From assembly GCF_039541575.1 (NCBI RefSeq), contig NZ_BAABGM010000008.1:124001-188000 (forward strand): a DNA stretch of 64,000 nucleotides. The letters run 5' to 3'. The position numbers and the translations under genes are program-made. The stretch comes from Fodinibacter luteus. Lineage in GTDB: Bacteria; Actinomycetota; Actinomycetes; Actinomycetales; Dermatophilaceae. The notes under the pieces were generated by a model. The model searched no databases and was not told the DNA's origin. It was given only the letters and a program-made list of their open reading frames with translations. Shown one piece after another: positions 26,442 through 35,790 of the stretch (position 1 is its first letter; each line of letters starts with the position of its first letter).

Positions 26442-28646
26442 GTGAGCAGCGAGGCCGCCGAGACCGGTCCGAGCGTCGCCACCCGCGAGGTGCGCGTCCT
26501 CGAGGGCCCGAACCTGTACTTCCCGCGCCCGGCCGTCAAGGTGACCCTCGCCCTGCCCGGCTACCTCGCCGCACCGCCCGAGAGCGTGCGCTCGCTCGCC
26601 GCGGCCGTCGGCCTGCGCCGGGGGCAGCCGGGCGCAGCGGGCTCCGAGCAGCGCCAGCAGGTGCTCCTGCGGCTCGTCGAGCGGGTCACCCGGGCCCTGG
26701 CCACCGAGGCCGGCACCCGGCGCCTCGGGGTGCGCACCCGCGCGGCCACCGAGACCGAGGTCGTCGTGTGCGCGTTCGTCTGGCGGCACCGGGGGCGTGC
26801 GGAGGCGCTCGGCGCGGCGATCGGGCCGGTGCTCGCCGACCTCCTCGCCGGCCGGGACCTCGAGGATGCCGTCGCCCAGCACGCCGTGGCCGTCGCCTCC
26901 GCGCCCCTCGGCGACGGGCCCCGCGTCGTCACCCCGCGCATCCCCGTGGCCTCGGTGACCGGGACGAACGGCAAGACGACGACGACCCGGCTGCTCGCGC
27001 ACATCTGCATGACGGCCGGGCTGCGGACCGGCTGGAGCTCGACCGACGGCGTCGTCGTCCAGGGCGAGGTCGTCGAGCCCGGCGACTACTCAGGGCCCGC
27101 GGGGGCCCGCGCGGTGCTCGAGAGCCCCGGCGTGCAGGTCGGCATCCTCGAGACGGCGCGGGGAGGCATGCTCCTGCGCGGCATGGGGGTGACCCACAAC
27201 GACGTGTCGGTCGTCACGAACGTCTCGGCCGACCACCTCGGGCTCCAGGGCATCGACACCGTCGACCAGCTCGCGGAGGTCAAGGCGATCGTCACCCGGG
27301 CCACCCGCCCGTCGGGCTGGGTCGTCCTCAACGGCGAGGACCCCCGGGTCTGGGCGATGCGGGCCGGGATCCGGGCCCGCCCGTGGGTCTTCACGGCCGA
27401 CCCGAGCGCCCCCGCCGTCCGCGAGGCGCTCGGCGGGGGCGGCCGCGCGACGACCGTCCTCGACGGCCACGTCACCGTCCTCGCCCCCGACCAGGCCCCC
27501 GACCGGCTCGTGCGGGTCGTCGACCTGCCGATGGCCCTGGCCGGGCTGTCGCACCACAACGTGCTCAACGCCCTCGCCGGCGCGTCGGCGGCCCTCGGCC
27601 TCGGGGTGAGCCGCGACGCGGTCGTCGAGGGCCTGCGCGGCTTCCGCCCCGACGACGTGCTCAACCCCGGGCGGATGAACACCTACACGGTCCCGGTGGC
27701 GGCGGGGGAGTGCACGGTCGTCGTCGACCTCGCCCACAACGAGGCCGGCCTCGAGGCCCTCCTCGACGTGGCCCGCGGGCTGTGCGTGCCCGGCGGCCGG
27801 GTGCACCTGGCGCTCGGGACCGGTGGCGACCGCACCGACGAGATCCTGCGCGCGCTCGGGGAGATCGCCGGCCTGCGCGCCGACCACGTCGTCGCCGCGC
27901 ACAAGGCCCACTACCTGCGGGGGCGCACCGCCGAGGACCTCGAGGGGCAGCTGCGGGTCGGCCTCGCGAACGCCGGGGTCGCCGACATCGCCTCCTACCC
28001 GACAGAGCTGGCCGGGCTGCAGGCGATCGTCGGCGTCGCCGACGACGGCGACGTGGCGGCGGTCATGTGCCACGCCGAGCGGGCCGAGATCGTCGCCTGG
28101 CTGCGCTCGGTCGGCGCCACCGCCGACGACCCCGAGACGGTGCGCCGCAAGGTCGTGCGGGCCCGGGGCGAGCACGAGGCCGAGGACGACCTCGCCGCCC
28201 TGTGGGAGGTCGCCGACCCCGAGGAGCGGGTCGCCCTCGCCGCCGGCCTCTACGCGGCGCACCCGGGCGACGCGCGGATCGCCTACGAGTACGCCGGCAC
28301 CCACGACAGCGCCGGCCACGACGAGCTGGCGGTGCCGCTCTACGAGGAGGCCCTCGCGACCGGGCTGCGCGAGCCGCAGCGCCACCGCGCCCAGGTACAG
28401 CTCGCGTCGACCCTGCGCAACCTCGGCCGCCTCGACGAGGCCGTGGCGGTCATCGACGACGTCGCGGCCCGGCATCCCGAGAGCCTCGGGGTCGCCGCGT
28501 TCCGCGCCCTCGTCCGCCACGACGCCGACACCCCGACCCACGCCCTCGCCGACCTGCTCGCCGCCGTCGTCGCGTCGAGCACCGACCCCGACGTCGTGCG
28601 CTACCGCCGGGCGCTCACCGCCTACGCCGCCGAGCTGCGGGGCTGA
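26442..28646 (+). CDS. CphA-like Mur ligase without ATP-grasp domain, fused to a TPR domain
   Basis: A 734-residue protein convergent to the cyanophycin synthetase gene. Residues about 15-165 resemble the N domain of cyanophycin synthetase (VRVLEGPNLYFPRP at the start), but the ATP-grasp module that normally follows is absent; instead the Mur ligase P-loop VTGTNGKTTTTRLL comes at about residue 172. Mur motifs continue (LETARGGMLLRGMG, TNVSADHLGLQGI, VDLAHNEAGLEAL). Residues about 583-734 form a TPR-like helical domain (LYAAHPGDARIAYEYAGTHDSAGHDELAVPLYEEAL across repeats). A TAGGCT box lies 6 nt before the GTG. I infer a ligase acting on cyanophycin or a related peptide; the true substrate is unknown. 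Confidence 0.8.
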   Translation: MSSEAAETGPSVATREVRVLEGPNLYFPRPAVKVTLALPGYLAAPPESVRSLAAAVGLRRGQPGAAGSEQRQQVLLRLVERVTRALATEAGTRRLGVRTRAATETEVVVCAFVWRHRGRAEALGAAIGPVLADLLAGRDLEDAVAQHAVAVASAPLGDGPRVVTPRIPVASVTGTNGKTTTTRLLAHICMTAGLRTGWSSTDGVVVQGEVVEPGDYSGPAGARAVLESPGVQVGILETARGGMLLRGMGVTHNDVSVVTNVSADHLGLQGIDTVDQLAEVKAIVTRATRPSGWVVLNGEDPRVWAMRAGIRARPWVFTADPSAPAVREALGGGGRATTVLDGHVTVLAPDQAPDRLVRVVDLPMALAGLSHHNVLNALAGASAALGLGVSRDAVVEGLRGFRPDDVLNPGRMNTYTVPVAAGECTVVVDLAHNEAGLEALLDVARGLCVPGGRVHLALGTGGDRTDEILRALGEIAGLRADHVVAAHKAHYLRGRTAEDLEGQLRVGLANAGVADIASYPTELAGLQAIVGVADDGDVAAVMCHAERAEIVAWLRSVGATADDPETVRRKVVRARGEHEAEDDLAALWEVADPEERVALAAGLYAAHPGDARIAYEYAGTHDSAGHDELAVPLYEEALATGLREPQRHRAQVQLASTLRNLGRLDEAVAVIDDVAARHPESLGVAAFRALVRHDADTPTHALADLLAAVVASSTDPDVVRYRRALTAYAAELRG

Positions 28647-28660
28647 CCCCCGGCCGTCGA

Positions 28661-31507
28661 TCAGGGCGTGGGCGGCACCGGCTCGAGGTCGCGCGCAGCG
28701 GTGTCGCCGGACTCGCGGGCCTCCTCCTGCAGGGTCTCCGGGTCGAGGTCGGGGTCGCCGACCGAGTCCCGGGTGTGGGTGCCGGGCTGGGCCCGCTTCG
28801 TCATCTCCTCGAGCTCGGCCATGACCGCCGCGTGCTGGTCGACCGTGAGCACGACGATGTCGCCCGGGTTGGCGCGGGCCATGACGTGGCGGACGGCCTC
28901 GGTCTCGTCGAGGACGATCTCCACCTGGCGGCAGCGCACGCCCGGTTCGCCCATCCGGCTGCGCACGCCCTCGGCGACCAGGCCGGCGGTGAACCCCCGC
29001 TCGCGACCCCGCAGGCGCTGGTCCTCGCGGACGACGACGACGTCGAAGTGCTCGGCGGCCACGGCGCCGAGCTCGCGCATGTCGTCCTCGCGGCGGTCCC
29101 CGGCCGTGGCGACCATCCCGATCCGGGAGATCCTCCCCAGGTCGCTCTGGCCGGCCTTCACGTCGGCGTAGCGCTCGAGGAAGTCACCGAGGACGCGCAT
29201 CCCGGGCGCGTTGTGGCAGTAGTCGACGATGACGTCGACGTTGTGGACGTTGACCTGGTTCATCCGGCCGGGGGAGAGGTAGTAGGACGTCGTGAACGTC
29301 CGCAGGCCCTGGCGGATCTCGTGGAGCCCGGCGCCGCTCGCGAACGCCGCTCCGGCGGCGGCCATCGCGTTGGCGACGTTGAACAGGGCGGTGCCGCCGA
29401 AGGTCGCCGGCAGCAGGTGGGTCCAGGCGAGCTGCATCGACCGGCGCCCGTGCCGGATGACGATCATGTCGCCCCGGTCGGTGGGCTCGAGGACGACCGC
29501 GCGGCCGCCGCGGCGGCAGTGGTCGTCGATGAGCTCGCGGACCCGGCTCCCGGGCTCGGCGAGGGTGAACCACACGACCGAGCCCGAGCACCGGCGCCGC
29601 ATCCGCCGCACGAGCGGGTCGTCGGCGTTGAGCACCGCGAACCCGTCGCGGGGGACGGCCTCGACGACGACGGCCTTGACGTCGGCGAGCTGCTCGAGGG
29701 TGTCGATGCCGCGCATGCCGAGGTGGTCCGGGGCGACGTTCGTGACGACGGCGACGTCGTTGCGGTCGTACCCGAGGCCCTCGCGCAGGATGCCGCCGCG
29801 GGCGACCTCCATGACGGCGAAGTCGACGCGCGGGTTCTGGAGCACCATCCGCGCCGAGCGTGGCCCCGAGGCGTCGGACTTCACGACGAGCCGCTCGTCG
29901 ATGACGATGCCGTCGGTCGAGGTCATGCCGACCTGGCGGCCGAGCCCCTTCATGATGTGGGCGATCATCCGCGCCGTCGTCGTCTTGCCGTTGGTCCCGG
30001 TGACGGCGACGATCGGCACCCGCGACGGGGCGCCGGGCGGGAAGAGCAGGTCGACGACCGGCTTGGCGATGTACTGCGGCTCGCCGATCGTCGGGTGGGT
30101 GTGCATCCGGAAGCCCGGTGCGGCGTTGACCTCGCAGATGGCGCCGCCGGCCTCGCGCACCGGCGAGGCGATGTCGGGGGCGATGAAGTCGATGCCGGCC
30201 ACGTCCAGCCCGATGAGCCGAGCCGCCTCCTCGGCGATCTCGACGTTGTCGGGGTGGGCCTCGAAGGTGCGGTCGATGGAGATGCCGCCCGTCGACATGT
30301 TGCCGGTGAGGGCGAGCTTGACCATCGTCTCGGCGGGGGGCACGTCGTCGAGACCGAAGCCCTGCTCGCGCACGAGCTCCTCGGCTGCCGCGTCGACCCG
30401 GATCTTCGTGAGGACCTTCTCGTGGCCGACGCCGCGTCGGGGGTCGGCGTTCGTCAGCTCGACGAGCTCGCGCACCGTGTGGGTGCCGTCGCCGGTCACG
30501 TGCGCGGGGACGCGCTCGGCGATGGCCTGCATCCGGCCCCCGACGATGAGGCAGCGGTAGTCCCGGCCGGTGACGAACGACTCGACGATGACGTAGCCGC
30601 GCCGGGACTGCTCCTCCGCGACGGCGAACCCGGCGCGCACCTCCTCGTCGTCCCGCAGGTCGAGGCAGACGCCGCGTCCGTGGTTGCCGTCGAGCGGCTT
30701 GACGACGACGGGGAAGCCGATCCGCCGGGCCGCCGCCACCGCGCCGTCGGCGGAGCGCACCGTCTCCTGCTTCGGGACCGGCAGACCGGCCGACGCGAGC
30801 AGCTTGGTCGTCATGTCCTTGTCGCCGGCGAGGTCGACGGCCAGGGCCCCGGTCTTCGACGTCATCGTCGCCCGGATGCGCTGCTGGTGCACGCCCTGGC
30901 CGAGCTGCACGAGGCTGCCCGTGTTGAGCCGGATGAACGGGATGTCGCGGCTCACGGCCTCCTCGATGATGGCGCCGGTCGAGGGGCCGAAGGCGGTGCG
31001 TTCGGCCCGGGTGAGGAAGCGCTCGAGCTCGGTCGGGAAGTCGAACCCCTCCTCGGCCTGCACGAGGTGGTTGACGAGGCGGACGGCCAGGTGTCCGGCG
31101 GCCACGCCGACGTCCTCGTTCGTGTAGCCGTAGATGACGTTGTAGAGGCCCGGGCTGCCCTTGACCATCCGGGTCTTGCCGCGGCGTTGGTCGTGGCCGG
31201 CCTCCTGCTGGAGCTGGAGGGCGACGTGCTCGGCGACGTGCCCGAGCCACGTGCCGTCGCGCAGCCGCTCGACGAACCCGCCACGCACCCCCGTGGAGCA
31301 GGTGTGGTGCGCGAGCCCGGGCAGCACCGCGAGGAGTCGGTCCGTGAAGCCCGGGAGGGTGTCGCTCGGGTGGTCCTCGAGGACGCCGAGGTCGACGACG
31401 AGGTGCACCGAGGGGTCGTAGGACCAGATGTTGCCGCCGCGGTAGACGCGGGACTCGACGATCCGCAGCTCGGGTGCGGGGGGCCCGGTGGGGGTGGGGC
31501 GGTCCAT
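28661..31507 (-). CDS. cphA: Cyanophycin synthetase
   Basis: Polymerises Asp and Arg into the nitrogen reserve cyanophycin. The 948-residue protein has the full three-part layout: N domain (IVESRVYRGGNIWSYDPSV), ATP-grasp domain at about 220-470 (KPLDGNHGRGVCLDL, EVNAAPGFRMH), and Mur ligase-like domain with P-loop VTGTNGKTTTARMIAHI near residue 500, then DHLGMRGIDTLEQ and DYCHNAPGMR. The ATG at 31507 is preceded by GAGGAG. It lies 44 bp downstream of cphB on the same strand, so synthesis and breakdown genes form one operon. Confidence 0.95.
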   Translation of the reverse strand: MDRPTPTGPPAPELRIVESRVYRGGNIWSYDPSVHLVVDLGVLEDHPSDTLPGFTDRLLAVLPGLAHHTCSTGVRGGFVERLRDGTWLGHVAEHVALQLQQEAGHDQRRGKTRMVKGSPGLYNVIYGYTNEDVGVAAGHLAVRLVNHLVQAEEGFDFPTELERFLTRAERTAFGPSTGAIIEEAVSRDIPFIRLNTGSLVQLGQGVHQQRIRATMTSKTGALAVDLAGDKDMTTKLLASAGLPVPKQETVRSADGAVAAARRIGFPVVVKPLDGNHGRGVCLDLRDDEEVRAGFAVAEEQSRRGYVIVESFVTGRDYRCLIVGGRMQAIAERVPAHVTGDGTHTVRELVELTNADPRRGVGHEKVLTKIRVDAAAEELVREQGFGLDDVPPAETMVKLALTGNMSTGGISIDRTFEAHPDNVEIAEEAARLIGLDVAGIDFIAPDIASPVREAGGAICEVNAAPGFRMHTHPTIGEPQYIAKPVVDLLFPPGAPSRVPIVAVTGTNGKTTTARMIAHIMKGLGRQVGMTSTDGIVIDERLVVKSDASGPRSARMVLQNPRVDFAVMEVARGGILREGLGYDRNDVAVVTNVAPDHLGMRGIDTLEQLADVKAVVVEAVPRDGFAVLNADDPLVRRMRRRCSGSVVWFTLAEPGSRVRELIDDHCRRGGRAVVLEPTDRGDMIVIRHGRRSMQLAWTHLLPATFGGTALFNVANAMAAAGAAFASGAGLHEIRQGLRTFTTSYYLSPGRMNQVNVHNVDVIVDYCHNAPGMRVLGDFLERYADVKAGQSDLGRISRIGMVATAGDRREDDMRELGAVAAEHFDVVVVREDQRLRGRERGFTAGLVAEGVRSRMGEPGVRCRQVEIVLDETEAVRHVMARANPGDIVVLTVDQHAAVMAELEEMTKRAQPGTHTRDSVGDPDLDPETLQEEARESGDTAARDLEPVPPTP

Positions 31508-31551
31508 CGGCGCTGCTCCTCGGGTCGGTGGGCGGTGGTCCGTGGCCCCGG

Positions 31552-32409
31552 TCAGGCCTTGGCGGCGGCGACCGAGACGACGAGGTCGGGATGCTGCTCG
31601 ACGAAGCCGGTGAGTCGTCGGTGCGCGAGGTCGAAGGTCGAGCCGGCCGGGAGGGTGTGCACCGTCGCGCCGGACACGAGCACGGGGGCGCCGGGTCGTG
31701 CGTCGGCGGCATCGGTGACCGCGCCGCGGCAGTCGACGACGAACACGGCGCCCGACCCGTGCACGGTGAACTCGGTGCGGTCGTGCACGAGGATCGCGGT
31801 GTCCTCGTCGATCCCGATGCCGAGCAGGTGCGGCGACGGTGCGATGACCGACAGCAGGCGTCCGTAGCGCGAGCGCTGGTCGAAGTGCTGGTCGACGACG
31901 ACGCCCCGCACGAGCCCGAGGCCCGCCGTGACCTGGCCGGCGCGCTGGCGCGGGGTGACCCCCTCCTCACCCATCGAGATCATGTAGTCGGACATGATCG
32001 ACGCCCCGGCGGAGGTGCCACCGACGACGGCCCCCCGCTCGTGGGCCCGGTGCAGGGCGTCGCCGAGCGGTGTGCCGGGAAGCAGCTGGGAGAGCCGCAG
32101 CTGGCTGCCGCCGCTCATGAAGATGCCGGTCGCGGCGTCGACGGCGGCGACGGCCCGCGGGTCGTGGGAGTCCGCGCGGGTCGTGGGGTTGACGACGGCG
32201 GGCGCGGCGGCGCCGAGCCGCGTGAAGACCTCCGTGTACGACGCGGTCACCTCGTCCTGGAACGAGGATGCCGTGGGGATGAGCACGAGCCGAGCCCGCC
32301 GGCCCCCGGACAGCTTGACGAACTGGCGCAGGAGGGACGCCTTGCCGACCCGGTCCTCGGCCCCACCGATGACGAACAGCGTGGGGGTGGTGGTGGGGTA
32401 GCGCGGCAC
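31552..32409 (-). CDS. cphB: Cyanophycinase
   Basis: Serine peptidase that cuts cyanophycin to Asp-Arg dipeptides. The 285-residue protein has the peptidase S51 nucleophile motif VGGTSAGASIMSD, preceded by GIFMSGGSQLRLSQLL and followed by VVVDQHFDQRSRYGRLL with the conserved His and Gln. It has no signal peptide, consistent with an intracellular enzyme. GTG start at 32409 has a TAGGCT box 6 nt upstream; this box lies within the last codons of serB, so a promoter is embedded in the neighbouring gene. Confidence 0.94.
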   Translation of the reverse strand: MPRYPTTTPTLFVIGGAEDRVGKASLLRQFVKLSGGRRARLVLIPTASSFQDEVTASYTEVFTRLGAAAPAVVNPTTRADSHDPRAVAAVDAATGIFMSGGSQLRLSQLLPGTPLGDALHRAHERGAVVGGTSAGASIMSDYMISMGEEGVTPRQRAGQVTAGLGLVRGVVVDQHFDQRSRYGRLLSVIAPSPHLLGIGIDEDTAILVHDRTEFTVHGSGAVFVVDCRGAVTDAADARPGAPVLVSGATVHTLPAGSTFDLAHRRLTGFVEQHPDLVVSVAAAKA

Positions 32410-32413
32410 CCGG

Positions 32414-33649
32414 TCAGCCTAGTGGCGCGTCGTCGGCGGCGTCGGCATCCTCGATCTCCTCGCGCGAGATGCCGAGGAGGAAGAGCACGGCATCGAGGTA
32501 GGGCACCGTGACGGCCGTGTCGGCCTGGCGGCGCACGAGCGGCTTGGCGTTGAACGCGACCCCCAGGCCCGCGGCGGCGAGCATGTCGAGGTCGTTCGCG
32601 CCGTCCCCGATCGCCACCGTGCGGGTCAGCGGCAGGCCCTCGAGCGCGGCGAGCTCGCGCAGCGCCGCGGCCTTGCCGGCCCGGTCGACGACGTCGCCGA
32701 GGACCCGTCCGGTCAGGTGGCCGTCGACGACCTCGAGCCGGTTCGCGCGCACGTGGTCGACGCCGAGGTCGCGGGCGATGGGCTCGACGACCTCGGCGAA
32801 GCCACCCGAGACGACGGCGACCGTGAGGCCGAGGCGCTTCAGGGTGCGCACGAGGGTGCGGGCGCCGGGGGTGAGCCGCACGGCGTCGCGCACGTCGGCC
32901 AGGACGGACTCGGGCAACCCCGCGAGGGTGGCCACCCGGGCGTGCAGGCTCTGCGCGAAGTCGAGCTCGCCGCGCATCGCCGCCTCGGTCACCGCGGCCA
33001 CCTCCTCGGCACGACCGGCATGCTGCGCGAGCAGCTCGATGACCTCGTCCTGGATGAGGGTCGAGTCGACGTCCATGACGACGAGGCGTGCCCCGCGACG
33101 GGCGAGCCCGGCCGGGGCGACCGCGATGTCGGCGCCCACCTCGTGGGAGACGAGTGACAGGTCGTGCCGCAGGCCGGCGACGTCGGCGCCCGAGACGTCG
33201 AGCTCGACGGTCGTCACCGGGTAGCGCGAGAGGCGCCGGATGCGGTCGATGTTCGCGCCGTGGGCGGCGATCGCGGTGGCGACGGCCGCGACCTGGTGGG
33301 CCCGGAGCGGGGCGCCCATGACGACGACGGCGGCCCGCCCGGTGGGACGCGGGGCGTTGTCGCCGAGGCCGGCCTCGGCGACGACGCGCATCCCGAGCTC
33401 GTCGGCGGCCCGGGTGATGCGGTCGACGAGCACGTTCTCGTCGCGCGCCGGGGACAGCAGCACCGACAGGGCGAGGTGGCCGCGGACGACGACCTGCTCG
33501 AGGTCGAGGACCTCGGCGCCGACGGTCGAGGCCGCGGTGAACACCGCCTTCGTCACGCCGGGGCGGTCCGGGCCGTCGAGGGTGAGGAGGAGGGTGCGCT
33601 GCCGGGGGTCCGGCAGGGGTGGCGCAGGGGGGCCGGGTGCGCTGGACAC
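32414..33649 (-). CDS. serB: Phosphoserine phosphatase with N-terminal ACT domains
   Basis: Last step of serine synthesis. The 411-residue protein has a regulatory N-terminal half with ACT-like folds (LLLTLDGPDRPGVTKAVF; VVMGAPLRAHQVAAV) and a HAD phosphatase half with VVMDVDSTLIQDEVIELLA (catalytic Asp pair), VSGGFAEVV, and AIGDGANDLDML. Length matches mycobacterial SerB2. GTG start has a TAGCCT box 6 nt upstream on the minus strand. Only 4 bp separate its stop from the cphB start. Confidence 0.94.
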   Translation of the reverse strand: MSSAPGPPAPPLPDPRQRTLLLTLDGPDRPGVTKAVFTAASTVGAEVLDLEQVVVRGHLALSVLLSPARDENVLVDRITRAADELGMRVVAEAGLGDNAPRPTGRAAVVVMGAPLRAHQVAAVATAIAAHGANIDRIRRLSRYPVTTVELDVSGADVAGLRHDLSLVSHEVGADIAVAPAGLARRGARLVVMDVDSTLIQDEVIELLAQHAGRAEEVAAVTEAAMRGELDFAQSLHARVATLAGLPESVLADVRDAVRLTPGARTLVRTLKRLGLTVAVVSGGFAEVVEPIARDLGVDHVRANRLEVVDGHLTGRVLGDVVDRAGKAAALRELAALEGLPLTRTVAIGDGANDLDMLAAAGLGVAFNAKPLVRRQADTAVTVPYLDAVLFLLGISREEIEDADAADDAPLG

Positions 33650-33658
33650 CCCTGCAGG

Positions 33659-34477
33659 CTATCGAGCGTGGGAGTCGCGCCACGCGACGAGGTCACGGAC
33701 CGGACCGCGGTCGTACCCCGGCCCGGTCAGGCCGATGGTGAACAGGCGCGTCCCGACCTCGTACAGCGCCTCGGCGCCGGCCGCGTAGTCCCCGACGTCC
33801 TCGGGCAGCCGGCCGGGCCGACGTGACACCCCGGCCGAGCGCTCGATCTCGCCGGGGTCGCGCCCGACCCGTCGGCACCAGTCGTCGAGGACGGCGTGCT
33901 TGTGGGCGATCGTGTCGGGGTCGCCGAAGCCGTGCCAGATGTTCGCGTGCTCGGCGACGATCCGCAGGGTCTTGCGCTCACCACCACCGCCGACGAGGAC
34001 GGGGATGTCCCGCGTCGGTGGGGGGTTCAGCCTCGACCAGCGCTCCTTGATGAGGGGCAGGTCCCGCGCCAGGGCATCGAGCCGCCCACCCGCACTGCCG
34101 AACTCGAACCCGTACTCCGTGTAGTCGCGCTCGAACCAGCCCGAGCCGAGGCCGAGGACGAGCCGGCCGTTGCTGATGTGGTCGACCGTGCGGGCCATGT
34201 CGGCGAGCAGCTGGGGTTTGCGGTAGCCGTTGCACGTCACGAGGGCGCCGATCTCGACGCGCTCGGTGGCCTCCGCCCAGGCGGCGAGGGTCGTCCAGCA
34301 CTCGAAGTGCGCTCCGTCGGGGTCGCCGTAGAGGGGGAAGAAGTGGTCCCACGTGAACAGCACGTCGACCCCGATCTCCTCCATGTCGGCGCAGGCCCGC
34401 CTGATGTCGGCGTACGAGGCGTGCTGCGGCTGGAGCTGGGCGGCGACGCGGATGGGTCGCCCTGGGGCCTCGGTCAC
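33659..34477 (-). CDS. LLM-class F420-dependent oxidoreductase
   Basis: Luciferase-like monooxygenase fold of 272 residues. It has the family patterns LFTWDHFFPLYG, the hydrophobic ALVTCNGYRKPQLLADMARTVDHIS block, RLVLGLGSGWFERDY and IPVLVGGGGERKTLRIVAEHANIWH, which fit the F420-using TIGR-type actinobacterial subgroup rather than bacterial luciferases proper. The GTG start overlaps the glgC stop (GTGA-type). Substrate unknown; proximity to glgC is not informative. Confidence 0.82.
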   Translation of the reverse strand: MTEAPGRPIRVAAQLQPQHASYADIRRACADMEEIGVDVLFTWDHFFPLYGDPDGAHFECWTTLAAWAEATERVEIGALVTCNGYRKPQLLADMARTVDHISNGRLVLGLGSGWFERDYTEYGFEFGSAGGRLDALARDLPLIKERWSRLNPPPTRDIPVLVGGGGERKTLRIVAEHANIWHGFGDPDTIAHKHAVLDDWCRRVGRDPGEIERSAGVSRRPGRLPEDVGDYAAGAEALYEVGTRLFTIGLTGPGYDRGPVRDLVAWRDSHAR

Positions 34478-35727
34478 GGGACGACGACCTGTCCCTTGCC
34501 CACGACGGTGATCCCCGAGTCGGTCACGGAGAAGCCGCGCTCGAGGTCGCGCTCCTTGTCGTACCCGATGGAGGCGCCCTCGGGGATGACGACGTTCTTG
34601 TCGATGACGGCCCGCTGGATGCGGCAGTGCCGCCCGATCTGGACGCCGTCGAGGATGACGCTCGAGTCGATCTCGGTGTAGCTGTGGACGTGGACGTCGG
34701 GGGAGACGACCGAGCCGTTGACCCGGGCCCCGGAGATGACGACGCCGGGCGAGACGGCGGAGTTGAGGGCCTCACCGAAGCGGCCGTGGTGGCCGTGGAC
34801 GAACTTCGCCGGCGGGTACGGCCCGTACGTCGTGTAGATCGGCCAGTCGTAGTTGTAGAGGTTGAACACCGGGTGGATCGAGACGAGGTCCATGTGCGCG
34901 TCGAAGTAGGAGTCCATCGTCCCGACGTCGCGCCAGTAGCCCAGGTCGCGCTCGGTGCCGCCCGGGACGACGTTGTTCTTGAAGTCGTAGGCGTACGCGG
35001 AGCCCTCCGCGACCAGGGCCGGCACGATGTCGCCGCCCATGTCGTGCTTCGAGCCCTCGCGGGCGGCGTCCTGGGTGACGGCGTCGATGAGCACGTCGGC
35101 GTCGAAGACGTAGTTCCCCATGCTCGCGAGGATCTCGTCGGGCGAGTCGGGCAGCCCGTCGGGGTCGGTCGGCTTCTCGAGGAAGGCCCGGATGCGCATC
35201 GGCTCGTCGGGCACGACGTCGATGACCCCGAACTGGTCGGCGGTGTCGATCGGCTGGCGGATCGCCGCGACGGTGACCCCCGCCCCGCTCGAGACGTGCT
35301 GCTCGACCATCTGGGAGAAGTCCATCCGGTACACGTGGTCGGCGCCCACGACGACGACGACCTCGGGCTTCTCGTCGGTGATGGTGTTCAGGCTCTGGAA
35401 GATCGCGTCGGCGCTGCCCTGGTACCAGGACTTGTCGATGCGCTGCTGGGCCGGAATGGGCGCGACGTAGTTGCCGAGCATCGTCGACATCCGCCACGTC
35501 TTGGTGACGTGCCGGTCGAGGCTGTGCGACTTGTACTGGGTGAGGACGACGATCTTGAGGTAGCCGGAGTTGACGACGTTCGACAGCGCGAAGTCGATGA
35601 GCCGGTAGATGCCCCCGAAGGGGACCGCCGGCTTGGCCCGGTCGGCCGTGAGCGGCATGAGGCGCTTTCCCTCCCCGCCCGCGAGAACGATGACCAGGAC
35701 CTTCGGACCTCCGCTGCGGTACGCCAT
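34474..35727 (-). CDS. glgC: Glucose-1-phosphate adenylyltransferase
   Basis: Makes ADP-glucose for glycogen. The 417-residue protein has the nucleotide-binding N terminus VIVLAGGEGKRLMPLTADRAKPAVPFGG, the catalytic YQGSADAIFQSL and VVGADHVYRMDF motifs, the sugar-binding FLEKPTDP, and C-terminal left-handed beta-helix repeats (VHVHSYTEIDSSVILDGVQIG). The ATG has a TAGCGT box 6 nt upstream on the minus strand. It is divergent from the glycogen synthase-like gene, the same arrangement as mycobacterial glgC/glgM. Confidence 0.96.
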   Translation of the reverse strand: MAYRSGGPKVLVIVLAGGEGKRLMPLTADRAKPAVPFGGIYRLIDFALSNVVNSGYLKIVVLTQYKSHSLDRHVTKTWRMSTMLGNYVAPIPAQQRIDKSWYQGSADAIFQSLNTITDEKPEVVVVVGADHVYRMDFSQMVEQHVSSGAGVTVAAIRQPIDTADQFGVIDVVPDEPMRIRAFLEKPTDPDGLPDSPDEILASMGNYVFDADVLIDAVTQDAAREGSKHDMGGDIVPALVAEGSAYAYDFKNNVVPGGTERDLGYWRDVGTMDSYFDAHMDLVSIHPVFNLYNYDWPIYTTYGPYPPAKFVHGHHGRFGEALNSAVSPGVVISGARVNGSVVSPDVHVHSYTEIDSSVILDGVQIGRHCRIQRAVIDKNVVIPEGASIGYDKERDLERGFSVTDSGITVVGKGQVVVP

Positions 35728-35790
35728 GGCCCCACGCTATTGGGTCGCAGCCCTCGCCGGGAGGCCTCGGGCGTCACTAGGGTGAGTTTC

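Noticed and set aside
26768..31867. A 1,699-codon open frame running through the cyanophycin locus on the plus strand
   Set aside because: It is an antisense or out-of-frame shadow caused by high GC; the peptide is Arg/Pro/Gly-rich and matches no family, while cphA and the Mur-ligase gene in the same bases have clear motifs.
35782..35790. Upstream GTG at 35782 as the glgM start
   Set aside because: It lies within the TAGGGT -10 box; GTG 35791 has the spacing seen at other leaderless starts.
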